DNA from: Gemmatimonadota bacterium
GTDB taxonomy: Bacteria; Latescibacterota; UBA2968; GCA-2709665
Assembly (NCBI GenBank): GCA_028874335.1
Contig: JAPPJY010000058.1
Location: 1 to 59,308, forward strand
Direction: 5' to 3'
DNA length: 59,308 nt
Part shown: in pieces, positions 41,840 to 50,811 of the stretch
Layout of the letters: each line of letters starts with the position of its first letter
Numbering within the stretch: the stretch's first letter is position 1
Program-made: the position numbers and the translations under genes
The notes under the pieces: generated by a model
Database searches by the model: none
Told to the model about the DNA's origin: nothing
What the model saw: the letters and a program-made list of their open reading frames with translations, nothing else

Positions 41840-43294
41840 ATGGCATCGGCCGATAAACTGAATATCGTGAAGTCCAAAATGAAACCAGCGACGTTTCGGT
41901 TCAGCAACATCGGTCCCGTCAAGGATGCCAAATTGGAATTGGGAGAACTTACCATAATCGCGGGCCGAAACAATACCGGCAAGACCTACATGGCGTATAC
42001 GCTATATGCCTTTCTGAAAATGTACGAGGAATGGCCTGAGCTTATTGTAGACGCCGAAAGCGTAGCAGGCACGGCTCACGCCATCAAGGAGATGCTTGCA
42101 ATCAGGATGCGAAAGATCCTTCAGGCTGAACAACCGGTAGATTGGACAATGAGAAACGAAATGCGGTCTTCGTTAATGGACGATATGACCCGCACGTTTT
42201 CGGATACTCGTTTGTCTAGAGTGTTCAGTTCTCCTACCGGCGTTTTTGACGGCGCCAGGCTTGATGTCGAACTCGCGCGCGATCCCTCTAACGGTAAGCG
42301 AATCTACGAGACTATCCGATCTGACGGCGCAATCCTATCGCTGAATTACGATGGAGAAAAAGCCAGTCTGTATATCGAGGAGGGTAAACAGCCATACCTC
42401 CGGTCAGATATCGATGAAGCGCTTTCGCACCTGTATCTTCGTTTCTTGTTTCCTGAAATCCCATCCGAGACCTTTATTCTCTCCTCGGAGCGATTTGGTA
42501 TCTCACTTTTCTACAGAGAGCTCGACTTCACCAAGAACCAGTTGGTCGACCTGCTGCAGAAGATGGGCGACGACAAAGCATGGGGCAGGAGTTCCAGGTT
42601 CATGTTCATTGACGGCGCCACCAGCCGATATGCACTTCCGATTAAACACAACATCGACTACACTCGTAGTATTCCGGACTTACGTGCAAAGGAAAGCGAA
42701 CTTCATGCACACAAGCTGCATGACGGAATCAAGGACATGATGGGCGGTTATTACCGCGCGTCTGAAGAAGAGATACGGTTTATATCCAAGGCTCGGGGAA
42801 AGGGACGCAGCTTCAACATACCGCTGCACAACGCCTCGTCATCCGCCCGAGGTTTATCAGATTTCTACTTTTTCCTGCGTCACGTTGCAAGCAGCGGTCA
42901 CCTTCTCATCATTGACGAGCCGGAAAGCCATCTCGATACCGCCAACCAGATTCTACTCGCGCGATTGCTGGCGCGATTCGTACGTGCAGGATTGAAAGTA
43001 CTCATTACAACCCACAGCGACTACCTGATTAAGGAAATCAACAATCTGGTCATGTTAAACAGTACGTTCGCCGAGAAAGAATCGGTTGTTAAAAAACTAA
43101 AATACCGACCTGACGATGCGCTGGAACCGGAGTCCATTCGGGCGTATATAGCTGAAGATAACGGACTGAAGAAATGCGACGTTGATGAATTTGGCATTGA
43201 TATGCCGGTTTTCGATGGAACCATCGATGAAATAAACGCGGTAGCAAATGAATTGACGTCTCGAATTTCGGAAGACTCGGAGGCAGCGGAATAG
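41840..43294 (+). CDS. ABC-type AAA ATPase of a probable defence operon
   Basis: A 484-residue SMC/ABC-like ATPase related to the AAA_21/OLD group. The N-terminal strand 'ATFRFSNIGPVKDAKLELGELTIIAGRNNTGKTYMAYTLYAFL' has Walker A GRNNTGKT at 42-49. The signature-like 'SSARGLSDFYFF' and Walker B 'HLLIIDEPESHLDTANQ' (D359-E360) are present, followed by 'KVLITTHSDYLIKEINNLVML', the H-loop. Codon use is more AT-rich than the flanking housekeeping genes, suggesting acquisition. AAGAGG lies seven bases before the ATG. Its stop overlaps the next start by one base. Such an ATPase-plus-nuclease layout resembles Gabija, PARIS and Septu, but I cannot match it to one. Confidence 0.85.
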   Translation: MASADKLNIVKSKMKPATFRFSNIGPVKDAKLELGELTIIAGRNNTGKTYMAYTLYAFLKMYEEWPELIVDAESVAGTAHAIKEMLAIRMRKILQAEQPVDWTMRNEMRSSLMDDMTRTFSDTRLSRVFSSPTGVFDGARLDVELARDPSNGKRIYETIRSDGAILSLNYDGEKASLYIEEGKQPYLRSDIDEALSHLYLRFLFPEIPSETFILSSERFGISLFYRELDFTKNQLVDLLQKMGDDKAWGRSSRFMFIDGATSRYALPIKHNIDYTRSIPDLRAKESELHAHKLHDGIKDMMGGYYRASEEEIRFISKARGKGRSFNIPLHNASSSARGLSDFYFFLRHVASSGHLLIIDEPESHLDTANQILLARLLARFVRAGLKVLITTHSDYLIKEINNLVMLNSTFAEKESVVKKLKYRPDDALEPESIRAYIAEDNGLKKCDVDEFGIDMPVFDGTIDEINAVANELTSRISEDSEAAE

Positions 43295-43842
43295 TGCAAT
43301 TGAGCCAACTGAAGTCGATACTTGCCGAAAACGCTCTGATTTCCTATGAACCCAGTAGCGAAGTGGTTCTAAAGGAAGAGGTGACTGAACTTGCCGTGAC
43401 ACAAATGCCACCAGATGTTGTAGTAATAAATATGGATGTCGTTGGGCATTTGCCAGGCACAAGACGTGGTGTATTGAAAAGGATCTGCGATTTTCTTCTG
43501 TTTAGGAGTTCAGACGGTGAGGATTATGCCATATTCGTTGAGTTGAAAGAGACTCTGAAGGAAAATAAGAAAGGAATGGAGCAACTTCGGAGGTCACTTC
43601 CGATTCTGAAATACCTGGTTTCCGCTTGTCATATTCACGGCGACGAGAAAAATAAAAGTAGATGGACGCCAGGCATTCGATACTATCTTATCGGAATGAA
43701 GAACAGTCGGAAGCTTGATAAACAGCCTGTAAGGCCGAGACGACGGGTCCAAAAGGAAGAATACAAAGATATAGATGTACATACGTATTTGGGTGGTCGC
43801 GTATCATTCAATCTGCTACAAAATGCGAGGCCGGACCAATGA
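43294..43842 (+). CDS. Putative PD-(D/E)XK-type nuclease partner of the ATPase
   Basis: A 182-residue protein of no family I recognise. A nuclease-like core can be proposed: 'KRICDFLLFRSSDGEDYAIFVELKETLKENKKG', with D of CDFLL and E-L-K of FVELK spaced as in PD-(D/E)XK enzymes. A following helix 'GMEQLRRSLPILKYLVSA' and strand 'IRYYLIGM' fit the fold. The C-terminal stretch is Arg/Lys rich ('RPRRRVQKEEYK'). The start is GTG overlapping the ATPase stop by one base; the stop overlaps the next frame in ATGA. The two proteins almost surely act together. Confidence 0.65.
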   Translation: MQLSQLKSILAENALISYEPSSEVVLKEEVTELAVTQMPPDVVVINMDVVGHLPGTRRGVLKRICDFLLFRSSDGEDYAIFVELKETLKENKKGMEQLRRSLPILKYLVSACHIHGDEKNKSRWTPGIRYYLIGMKNSRKLDKQPVRPRRRVQKEEYKDIDVHTYLGGRVSFNLLQNARPDQ

Positions 43843-44012
43843 TCCAATTACGTTGGCTCAATGCGGTTGACCACCTCACAAGAGTGCTGGATACGTCGTC
43901 TATATTAACACATTCCGAAATCCCGTTTCGCGAATCTGACACTTGGCAGGTAAGACAGACCAATAACCAACAAGACCGCCATCGGGAATTAGGGTGGCAG
44001 AGCACTCTTTAG
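43839..44012 (+). CDS. 57-residue third frame of the ATPase operon
   Basis: This short frame starts in an ATGA overlap with the nuclease-like gene and ends two bases before the mntA start. Composition is polar, with Gln/Asn/Arg-rich residues, and 'LRWLNAVDHLTRVLDTSSIL' could form an amphipathic helix. I recognise no family. It may be a small regulator or the stub of a larger third gene. The coupling is the main evidence that it is translated. Confidence 0.4.
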   Translation: MIQLRWLNAVDHLTRVLDTSSILTHSEIPFRESDTWQVRQTNNQQDRHRELGWQSTL

Positions 44013-44013
44013 A

Positions 44014-44325
44014 ATGAATGAACATACCAAGATCCCGAGAGAACTCGATGCGTTTTGCGAACGATGGGGGGGCGTCGAATTGGCGTTGTTCGGATCCGCA
44101 TTGCGCGACGAACTGGGTCCCGAAAGCGACGTCGATATACTCGTCAGCTTCAATGACGAAGCGCGGCCAACGCTCCTGGACATGGTACACATGGAAGATG
44201 AACTGACTGAATTATTCGGTCGGCCGGCCGATCTACTGGAACGAGACGCAATCGAGGCGAGCTGCAACACCATTCGCCGTAAAGCCATCCTTGGATCAGC
44301 GGAGACGATTTACGCGGCGAAGTGA
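44014..44325 (+). CDS. mntA: MntA-type minimal nucleotidyltransferase antitoxin
   Basis: A 103-residue minimal nucleotidyltransferase of the MntA/HepT system. The polymerase-beta motif GSx10DxD is exact: 'FGSALRDELGPESDVDILVSF'. A third acidic residue lies in 'PADLLERDAIEA'. MntA neutralises HepT by adding AMP to a tyrosine near its active site. The gene is complete and ends 13 bases after the expected hepT start. Its toxin partner is broken, so MntA may now have no target. Confidence 0.9.
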   Translation: MNEHTKIPRELDAFCERWGGVELALFGSALRDELGPESDVDILVSFNDEARPTLLDMVHMEDELTELFGRPADLLERDAIEASCNTIRRKAILGSAETIYAAK

Positions 44326-44650
44326 AGCCTACTTGCTGGACATGCTGATTCATACGCGCAAGGCCATTAAATTCGCCTCCGGTTTAACGTACTGACAATT
44401 CACACAGAGCGAGCTTCACCAAAACGCAATCCTAAAGTCGATAGAGATCATTGGAGAAGCGGCAACCCATGTGAGCCCTGAGACGAGGGAAACACATTCA
44501 GATATTCCATGGCATGAAATCATCGGAATGCGTAATCGTCTTGTGCATGGGTATTTCAAAGTCAACCTCTTACGAGTCTGGGATACGGTGACGGAGGATC
44601 TGCCAGCGTTGATCGCCCAACTCGAACCGCTGGTTCCTACCGACGACTGA
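44312..44650 (+). pseudogene. hepT: HepT toxin, inactivated by lost start and nonsense codon
   Basis: The frame overlapping the mntA end encodes a full HepT of 112 codons: 'RRSEAYLLDMLIHTRKAIKFASGLTY', then TGA at 44393-44395, then 'QFTQSELHQNAILKSIEIIGEAATHVSPETRE...IIGMRNRLVHGYFKVNLLRVWDT'. The conserved RxxxxH nuclease motif 'RNRLVH' remains. Position one is ACG where ATG would be expected, and the in-frame TGA could come from CGA. Two defects in an otherwise well-conserved sequence indicate recent inactivation. A downstream start could at best give a C-terminal fragment. Confidence 0.85.
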
Positions 44651-44937
44651 TGCGCTGTAGACCTCCCTTGATTGACTGTTGGTTCTGAAATATGTTCGTA
44701 CTTACCTTGTCCGGACGCCGTCCGACTTGATCAATATCACCTTCCTCACTCATTCGATTCGCAGAACTCAGCACCACCGTAGCATGATCAGATCAACCAT
44801 CCAGGCTCCTCTCTCATCCGTCATTTCGCCCACGCATCTAGCCTCGGACCCTGTTGTCTTGTCGCCTGAGTCTTGACGATTTCAAGCATTGGCGAATCCC
44901 TATCCCGATGCATCCTGCCATTTTTCGGGTCCCCGAC

Positions 44938-46419
44938 ATGGCAAAGACGTCCCTATATGCGGCGATAATCTTCTGCTTATGTACGGACCCATGCTTCGCA
45001 TACCGGCTCGTTGGGTCTGAATCTCTGTCAGACGCACTCGTCGCCCATCACTATACCATCAACGACAGGCTCGACGCCGTCATCGTGGTAGACCCGACAA
45101 TCCCAACCTTCGAATATCAGACGTTCTATGCGATGGGCCATGCGGATGAACCGGAAGGCGAGCAGGGAAAACTGCACTTCCTCGAACACATTATCGCGGG
45201 TACGGGAAGCGGCTCGCCCGAAGAACTGAAACAGCTAATTGCCCGAAATGGAGGACAAAGTCACGCCGCCACGGGCTTACACGTGACCTATTTCACGTTA
45301 AGATTTCCAAGTGACAAGATGAGTCTCGCCATTGACATTGACCGGGAGCGGTATTTTGGTACGCGTATCGACTGGGAGTGGACTTATAAAGAAAAACAGA
45401 TCGTATTGACTGAACACAGCAGGAATATTGCCAATTGGGGGAACCGGTTTTCGAATCACTTCTGGGGGCTGGTCTACGGAAGGGACAACTTTGAAGGGGT
45501 GGGCACCGAGGCGCTGATAGACGGGATTGAATCCGGAGACCTGAAACAACTCTTTCACAACGTCCTGCGCCTGAAGAGACGCCTGGTTGTCGTCATCGGC
45601 GATGTATATATGGACGATGTACTCACGAGATTGACCGAAGCCTATCCTGACCGCGGCACTCGCGAAGAAAGTTTACCAGCAGAACCCCGATTTCCGAATC
45701 CCAATGCACTTGGCGAAAGATATAATGTGAAATACGATTCCCTGATTAGGTCCAATTTCAGCAAGGCCTGGCATATACCCGGCCTTGACCATCCTGACCA
45801 TGCTGGATTCCACATTCTGGCCTCAATCCTGGAACGGCCCTCAAAGTCACTACGATCTTCGCTGCTGGATTCGCAATTGGTCAATAGGTTTAGCGTCTGG
45901 ACCGGCGGGTACAGAGGATTCGGTCTGATCGCGTGTGATGCCGTAATGCCGGCAAACCGACCCATTGAGACCGTAGGCAGCGCCGTACGTGAAAAATTAG
46001 AAGAGATAAAAACGCACGGCATCACTGAAGATGATCTCGCGGCCGCCCGAAATACACGACTGCGGCATCTGTTTTCTGAGTTTTTCGACCGGTCGGAGAT
46101 GGCCTATGGATTTGGCGAGGCATTTGTTCTTGCGGGCGATCCTCTTCACTATCCGAGAATGATCCGGCAGATCCGGCGGGTGGACATCGGCGACATTTCG
46201 CGGATCGCCAATGAACATCTCAACGACGAGAAGTCCATCACGCTCTCGTGGACATTAAAGGAAGAGCGGTGGTGGCACAAGAGGAGATTTCAGGATTTCC
46301 TAGTTGTCGTTGTTCCTGCGACTGTACTATTGTTAACCGTATTGATTGTCGGAAAACTTATCCAGAAATTCACCGGAAAGACTCGTGGCGATGACGATAC
46401 TCGTGAATACCACTATTAA
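44938..46419 (+). CDS. M16 zinc metallopeptidase with C-terminal membrane anchor
   Basis: A 493-residue exported protease. A signal peptide 'SLYAAIIFCLCTDPCFA' is followed by the M16 domain with the inverted zinc motif H80-F-L-E-H84 and downstream 'YKEKQIVLTEHSRN', which supplies the third ligand region. The second M16 half lies at about 300-430. A transmembrane helix near the C terminus ('FLVVVVPATVLLLTVLIVGKLI') anchors it, which is unusual for M16B. I start it at 44938; the frame is open upstream to 44854. It overlaps the next M16 gene by 29 bases and likely forms a heterodimer with it. Confidence 0.85.
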   Translation: MAKTSLYAAIIFCLCTDPCFAYRLVGSESLSDALVAHHYTINDRLDAVIVVDPTIPTFEYQTFYAMGHADEPEGEQGKLHFLEHIIAGTGSGSPEELKQLIARNGGQSHAATGLHVTYFTLRFPSDKMSLAIDIDRERYFGTRIDWEWTYKEKQIVLTEHSRNIANWGNRFSNHFWGLVYGRDNFEGVGTEALIDGIESGDLKQLFHNVLRLKRRLVVVIGDVYMDDVLTRLTEAYPDRGTREESLPAEPRFPNPNALGERYNVKYDSLIRSNFSKAWHIPGLDHPDHAGFHILASILERPSKSLRSSLLDSQLVNRFSVWTGGYRGFGLIACDAVMPANRPIETVGSAVREKLEEIKTHGITEDDLAAARNTRLRHLFSEFFDRSEMAYGFGEAFVLAGDPLHYPRMIRQIRRVDIGDISRIANEHLNDEKSITLSWTLKEERWWHKRRFQDFLVVVVPATVLLLTVLIVGKLIQKFTGKTRGDDDTREYHY

Positions 46420-47734
46420 GATTGTCCTGTTTCTCATTGTCTGTACGCTGCCGGCGGCCGCCCGGATTCCGAATCACCGGATGTATTATCGGCATGACGA
46501 CCGGGCGCCAATTACCAATCTTGAAATCGTGTTTCTTGGAGCCGGGAGCAACCAGGAGGATCACTCAAAAACCGGACTTGCTACAATCGTCTCCAAACTG
46601 ATCCGGAATTACTCAAAGAAGCACGGTTTCACTGCTCGATTGGAATCATTGGGCACACAGCTTGAAGTCAGGACGTATTTCCCTTACCAGACAGTTTCCG
46701 TTTCAGCCCTCTCCCCGAACTTCGAAGCGTCCGTAGGTATTGTGAACGACCTGATTCGGAACATGGCATTTGCCGATTCCGTCATTGACGATGCCAAAAA
46801 AGAGTTGCAAACATCATATGAAAAAGCAGCGGCGTTTGGGAGCCATAGACTTGTGAGAAATTTCGCGCTTGCACGCACGATGGGATTAAATAGAATTTTC
46901 TCACGTGAATCAATGAAACGAATTACGCTTGAGGATATCAGGCAATATCACGATCGACTCCTTACGACAGAAGTCGTCTTTTTTAAGGCGATTTCTGACC
47001 TCGATTCAATGGCAATAGCAAGATCTCTTCTACCGTTTACGGAATTCCGCCAGAAAGGTGGGTTTGTCCGATCGCCGCAAGCACGGAAACCCGGCGGCCA
47101 TCCCGGACATTCCGCATTCGTAGTCGATTACTACTCCCATCTCAAGAACGTATACAGTTATTGGCTCATTCCATGTGGCACTGCCGGTGAAGACGAATTC
47201 GTTCCCAGCATCATATCGACAACGCTTGGGACGGGCCCCGTAAGCGGGTTGCTCTACAGCTATCTGAGACAAGAGTGTGGACTCGTCTACAGTACATCGT
47301 GCTCCTTTCGTAAATCGGATGACGTCAGGTATCTGGAGATCTTCGCCGATCCCCGACTGGAAAACAGCGAGACACTGACAGAGAAGTTGGCCGATTACGT
47401 CATTGGACTTGCCGACAACCCCCGCTTTTGGGAGACGATAGCCGAGTTACGCGAAAACCCTGACTTCGCCAACGCCGACTCTCATGAGGATTTGACGCCC
47501 CGACGTGATCTGGACAACGAGGTCGATATCGCCATTTATGACTATCCCAACCGGGAAGGCGGAATTAAATCGGTCACCGATGCAGAAATTCGGTCGTTTC
47601 TTGAGAGATACTTCGTGGAACAGAATATGGTCATGTTGTTTTACGGCCCTAAGGACAAAATCACCGAAATCCTTGAAAAACACTGGCCTGAAGTCGAAAT
47701 TCACGTGCTGACCACTGAGAGTACCATCGAATAG
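46391..47734 (+). CDS. M16-family partner subunit without the zinc motif
   Basis: A 447-residue exported protein, signal peptide 'TIKIVLFLIVCTLPAAA'. The HxxEH position is not conserved ('SNQEDHSKTGLATIV'), so it is the non-catalytic type. The C-terminal half keeps the substrate-binding features 'LYSYLRQECGLVYSTSCSFRKSDDVRYLEIFADPR', in line with the R/Y pair of M16B partners. The start lies inside the previous gene, giving coupled translation. The pair probably degrades or processes periplasmic peptides. Confidence 0.83.
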   Translation: MTILVNTTIKIVLFLIVCTLPAAARIPNHRMYYRHDDRAPITNLEIVFLGAGSNQEDHSKTGLATIVSKLIRNYSKKHGFTARLESLGTQLEVRTYFPYQTVSVSALSPNFEASVGIVNDLIRNMAFADSVIDDAKKELQTSYEKAAAFGSHRLVRNFALARTMGLNRIFSRESMKRITLEDIRQYHDRLLTTEVVFFKAISDLDSMAIARSLLPFTEFRQKGGFVRSPQARKPGGHPGHSAFVVDYYSHLKNVYSYWLIPCGTAGEDEFVPSIISTTLGTGPVSGLLYSYLRQECGLVYSTSCSFRKSDDVRYLEIFADPRLENSETLTEKLADYVIGLADNPRFWETIAELRENPDFANADSHEDLTPRRDLDNEVDIAIYDYPNREGGIKSVTDAEIRSFLERYFVEQNMVMLFYGPKDKITEILEKHWPEVEIHVLTTESTIE

Positions 47735-47751
47735 GCGCCCCCATCCCACCA

Positions 47752-49134
47752 ATGTCCCGCCCTCTATCCTCTCCCGACTCCGACACCACACCCTCCGGCC
47801 AGGCGCCGGTCCTGCGCCAGGTCTGGGCCATTGCGTGGCCCGTTGTGGCCGCGTCGATGCTGGACGCCATGGAGGGGCTCATCGATATCTCCATGGTCGG
47901 GCAGCTGGGGCCGGCCGCGATATCCGCGGTGGGACTCAGCCGGCAGGTCCTGTTCGTGATCATGGTGATGGCGATATCGGTCAGCACCGGATCGCGGACC
48001 CTCGTCGCACAATTCTACGGGGCCGGCCGCCGGGATGACCTCAGCCATACGGCGCAACAGGCCATCCTGATGGGGGTCCTGCTGTCGGCCGGCCTGGCCC
48101 TTGTCGGGAGCGCGATCGCCCGCCCGGCCCTGGTCCTTCTTGGCGCGCAGGTAGACGTGCTGGCGCACGCGGTGCCCTTCATGCGCGTCTACTTTGCCGG
48201 CATCGTCTTCATGATGCCCAATTTCATCATCGGCGGGATTTTCGGCGGCACCGGGGATACCCGGACGCCCCTGAAGATCTCGTGTCTCATCATCTGTCTG
48301 AAAATCCCGCTCACCTACGGTCTGATCTTCGGCGCATGGGGTCTGCCCCAATTGGGCGTGACCGGAGCGGCGCTCGGCAGCGTCGTCTCGAGGGCGGTGG
48401 GCTGCGCCGTCGGCGTGTACCTGCTCACGTCGGGCCGTTCGAGGGTGCACATGCGATGGAAATGGCGAGTTCCGTTCAGCCGCGACGTTATCGGGCGAAT
48501 GATGCGAATCGGCGTACCGACGGGGGTGCAGGGCTTCTTCCGCAATGGCGCAAGGATTCTGATCTATCGCGTGGTGGGGTGGACGAGCCGGCCGACTGCC
48601 GCAACGGCCGCGCTGACCATTGGACTGCAGATGCGGATGATCGGCATCATGCCCGCCATGGCGTTTTCCGTGGCGGCAACCGCGCTTGTGGGACAAAGAC
48701 TTGGGGCGAAACAGATTGGCGAAGCTGAGCGCTTTGCCGCAAACACGATCCGGCTGGGCATGACGTTCGTCACCGTCTGCGCCATCGTCATCTGTATCTT
48801 CGCGCGAGAGATCGTCGACCTGTTCACGGACGCCGCGGCAGTGATCGACATGGGATACACGATGCTCCTGTACATTACAGCCGCCCAGGTCTTCTCCGCG
48901 TTGTCCATCGTCGTTGGAGGCGTCCTGGCGGGCGGCGGCGAGACCAGGCCCCTGCTCTACTATACCATTGTGGCGCAGTGGGTGTTGATGCTGCCGCTGT
49001 CCTACGTGATGGCGTTTAACCTGAATATGGATGCCACGGGCATCTGGATCGCCTGGTTCATCGCCGGCGTCGCTCAGGGCCTTCTGGCCTGGGTCCGTTA
49101 CCGGAAGGGTGTGTGGAAACGGACGGTGATTTGA
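47752..49134 (+). CDS. MATE-family multidrug exporter
   Basis: A 460-residue protein with about twelve hydrophobic segments in two homologous halves. MATE signatures: 'VWAIAWPVVAASMLDAMEGLIDISMVGQLGPAAISAVGLS' in the first half and 'RMGVPTGVQGFF', 'ALTIGLQMRMIGIMPAMAFSVAATALVGQRLGA' in the second. Such carriers exchange H+ or Na+ for cationic drugs or metabolites. The start lies 17 bases past the M16 partner, so it may be co-transcribed. Substrate unknown. Confidence 0.92.
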   Translation: MSRPLSSPDSDTTPSGQAPVLRQVWAIAWPVVAASMLDAMEGLIDISMVGQLGPAAISAVGLSRQVLFVIMVMAISVSTGSRTLVAQFYGAGRRDDLSHTAQQAILMGVLLSAGLALVGSAIARPALVLLGAQVDVLAHAVPFMRVYFAGIVFMMPNFIIGGIFGGTGDTRTPLKISCLIICLKIPLTYGLIFGAWGLPQLGVTGAALGSVVSRAVGCAVGVYLLTSGRSRVHMRWKWRVPFSRDVIGRMMRIGVPTGVQGFFRNGARILIYRVVGWTSRPTAATAALTIGLQMRMIGIMPAMAFSVAATALVGQRLGAKQIGEAERFAANTIRLGMTFVTVCAIVICIFAREIVDLFTDAAAVIDMGYTMLLYITAAQVFSALSIVVGGVLAGGGETRPLLYYTIVAQWVLMLPLSYVMAFNLNMDATGIWIAWFIAGVAQGLLAWVRYRKGVWKRTVI

Positions 49135-49277
49135 AGAGGAAGCGTATGTGGAGCGGCAACGGGAAATGATGTCGCCAAGCTAAGGAGGGCGCCCACCAGG
49201 GACGCCCTTACGCAGCCGGGATGGCAATTTGAAGTTGAAGACGCGCGATCTTATTCCGTGAACTCGGCTGTGATTCT

Positions 49278-49817
49278 CTATTTCTGAAGCTGCTTCACCC
49301 TACGCCCCATCTCCTCGATGCCCGGGGCGTTGCCCACCTGGACGTACAACCGGTGCGCTTCTTCGAAGATTTGCAGCGCCTCATCGCGCTTCCCCGTACG
49401 TTCGAGCAGAATGGCGAAACCCCGGAGCGCATTCGCCAGTGAATGGGCGGGCGCAGGATCCAGATTCCGGTACATCTCGATTGCCGTCCTGTAATCCCGT
49501 TCGGAGCCCTCCCGGTCGCCGAGGTCCCGCCGGACGTCCGCGACGTGGCGCAGCGCGTGGGCCATCTTTTCTGGATGCATTCCGGCCGCGTAGTGGTTGA
49601 ATCCCTCCAGATAAAAGTTGAGGGCCTGCTCCCGGTTGCCAAGGTCCCTCTCGAACTGGCCGTATACGTGCGCCACCCTGCCCAGGGACTCGTGGTCGTC
49701 TTCCCGGCAGAGCTCCACCGCCTCAGCCACGAGCCGTCTGCCGCGTTTGTAATCCGACGCCCCCCTGGTCTTCCAGGCCTCGTCCAGCAACCGTGCGATT
49801 CTCTGTTTTCTTGACAT
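49278..49817 (-). CDS. TPR-repeat protein
   Basis: A 179-residue all-helical protein with about four tetratricopeptide repeats: 'GRVAHVYGQFERDLGNREQALNFYLEGFNHY', 'AHALRHVADVRRDLGDREGSERDYRTAIEMYR' and 'SLANALRGFAILLERTGKRDEALQIFEEAHRLY'. No signal peptide. It starts 25 bases after the GNAT gene stop on the same strand, so the two are likely co-expressed. A binding partner is not evident. Confidence 0.85.
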   Translation of the reverse strand: MSRKQRIARLLDEAWKTRGASDYKRGRRLVAEAVELCREDDHESLGRVAHVYGQFERDLGNREQALNFYLEGFNHYAAGMHPEKMAHALRHVADVRRDLGDREGSERDYRTAIEMYRNLDPAPAHSLANALRGFAILLERTGKRDEALQIFEEAHRLYVQVGNAPGIEEMGRRVKQLQK

Positions 49818-49842
49818 TGGATGGCTCTCAGTCTGGCGACTG

Positions 49843-50589
49843 CTACCGCTTTTTCGGCGTATAGAACAGCAAGGTTCCGATCTGTACGTACCCGATTGAG
49901 GAGTACAACAACGCGCCGGTGTGGGTTGCTGTCAGGACCGCCAATTGTGAACCATGCGACCGGTCGTCGCGAAGCATCCGGCACATCAACGCCCTTCCAA
50001 TCCCCCGACGCCGGGCAGCCGGCGCCACGTGCATGTTCGAACACCACGTTGATGCATCCACTTCAATACTTTGAACCCACCCCACGGGCTCGTCGTTTTC
50101 GAGCGCGACATATTGCCTCAGCGGTGCGTCAGAAAAGAGATGCTCCGGCAGGATCTGTCGGGTCCGGGTCGTCTTGTTCAATCGGTCGGCCATCTCGGCA
50201 GTGAGGATACGTTCAATGGGCAGCGGGTCCGTCAGACGCGGGATGCGCCGCAGCCGGTGAACCATGACGGGCTCCGTCGAATTCAGTCGATAGTTGAGCG
50301 CCTTGAAATCCGCGCGCATGCCGGCGTCCGATTCCCCTTCCGCACAGATCGCGCAAATGCCGAACTGTCCGCGGGTATTCTCCAAGGCTACCCGATGGAT
50401 CTCTTCCGCGCCAACGCCGTGGGCGATCCACTCCTCGCGTCGATAGGTGCCGCGTTTTCTGGGCGCATCCCTCACCACCCAGATCGCGCCCTCCCGGCTT
50501 GCGGTATAAGGATGTGTAAAGCTCCGCGTAAAGGAATAGCCGCGCGAGAAGACCTCCAGCGCACGCTGCATGAGTACGTTCTCCAGCAT
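49843..50589 (-). CDS. GNAT-family N-acetyltransferase
   Basis: A 248-residue protein. The C-terminal GNAT fold has 'VDASTWCSNMHVAPAARRRGIGRALMCRMLRDDRSHG', the acetyl-CoA-binding R/Q-x-x-G-x-G/A loop, followed by 'LAVLTATHTGALLYSSIGYVQIG'. The N-terminal 120 residues ('GYSFTRSFTHPYTASREGAIWVVRDAPRKRGTYRREEW') form a second, degenerate domain. I start it at 50589 where GGAG lies about ten bases upstream; the frame is open to 50697. Substrate unknown. Confidence 0.85.
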   Translation of the reverse strand: MLENVLMQRALEVFSRGYSFTRSFTHPYTASREGAIWVVRDAPRKRGTYRREEWIAHGVGAEEIHRVALENTRGQFGICAICAEGESDAGMRADFKALNYRLNSTEPVMVHRLRRIPRLTDPLPIERILTAEMADRLNKTTRTRQILPEHLFSDAPLRQYVALENDEPVGWVQSIEVDASTWCSNMHVAPAARRRGIGRALMCRMLRDDRSHGSQLAVLTATHTGALLYSSIGYVQIGTLLFYTPKKR

Positions 50590-50811
50590 ATATTGGGGTC
50601 TCCTGTAACTTGTTATAATATAGCAGGCTGCAATCTGCGGGCATACAGAAATAGCTGGACGTGCGAACGAGTAGCCCTTAGTTTTCGTCGGCAGCAAAAC
50701 AAGCGTATGGTCAAGTTGCCATTACCCGCGGGGCCGGGGACAACGGCTACGGACTCGTGACGTATTTCGTGGCCCCGGGAGGATTTGAAATTCAGCTCTA
50801 CCAGCCTCACT

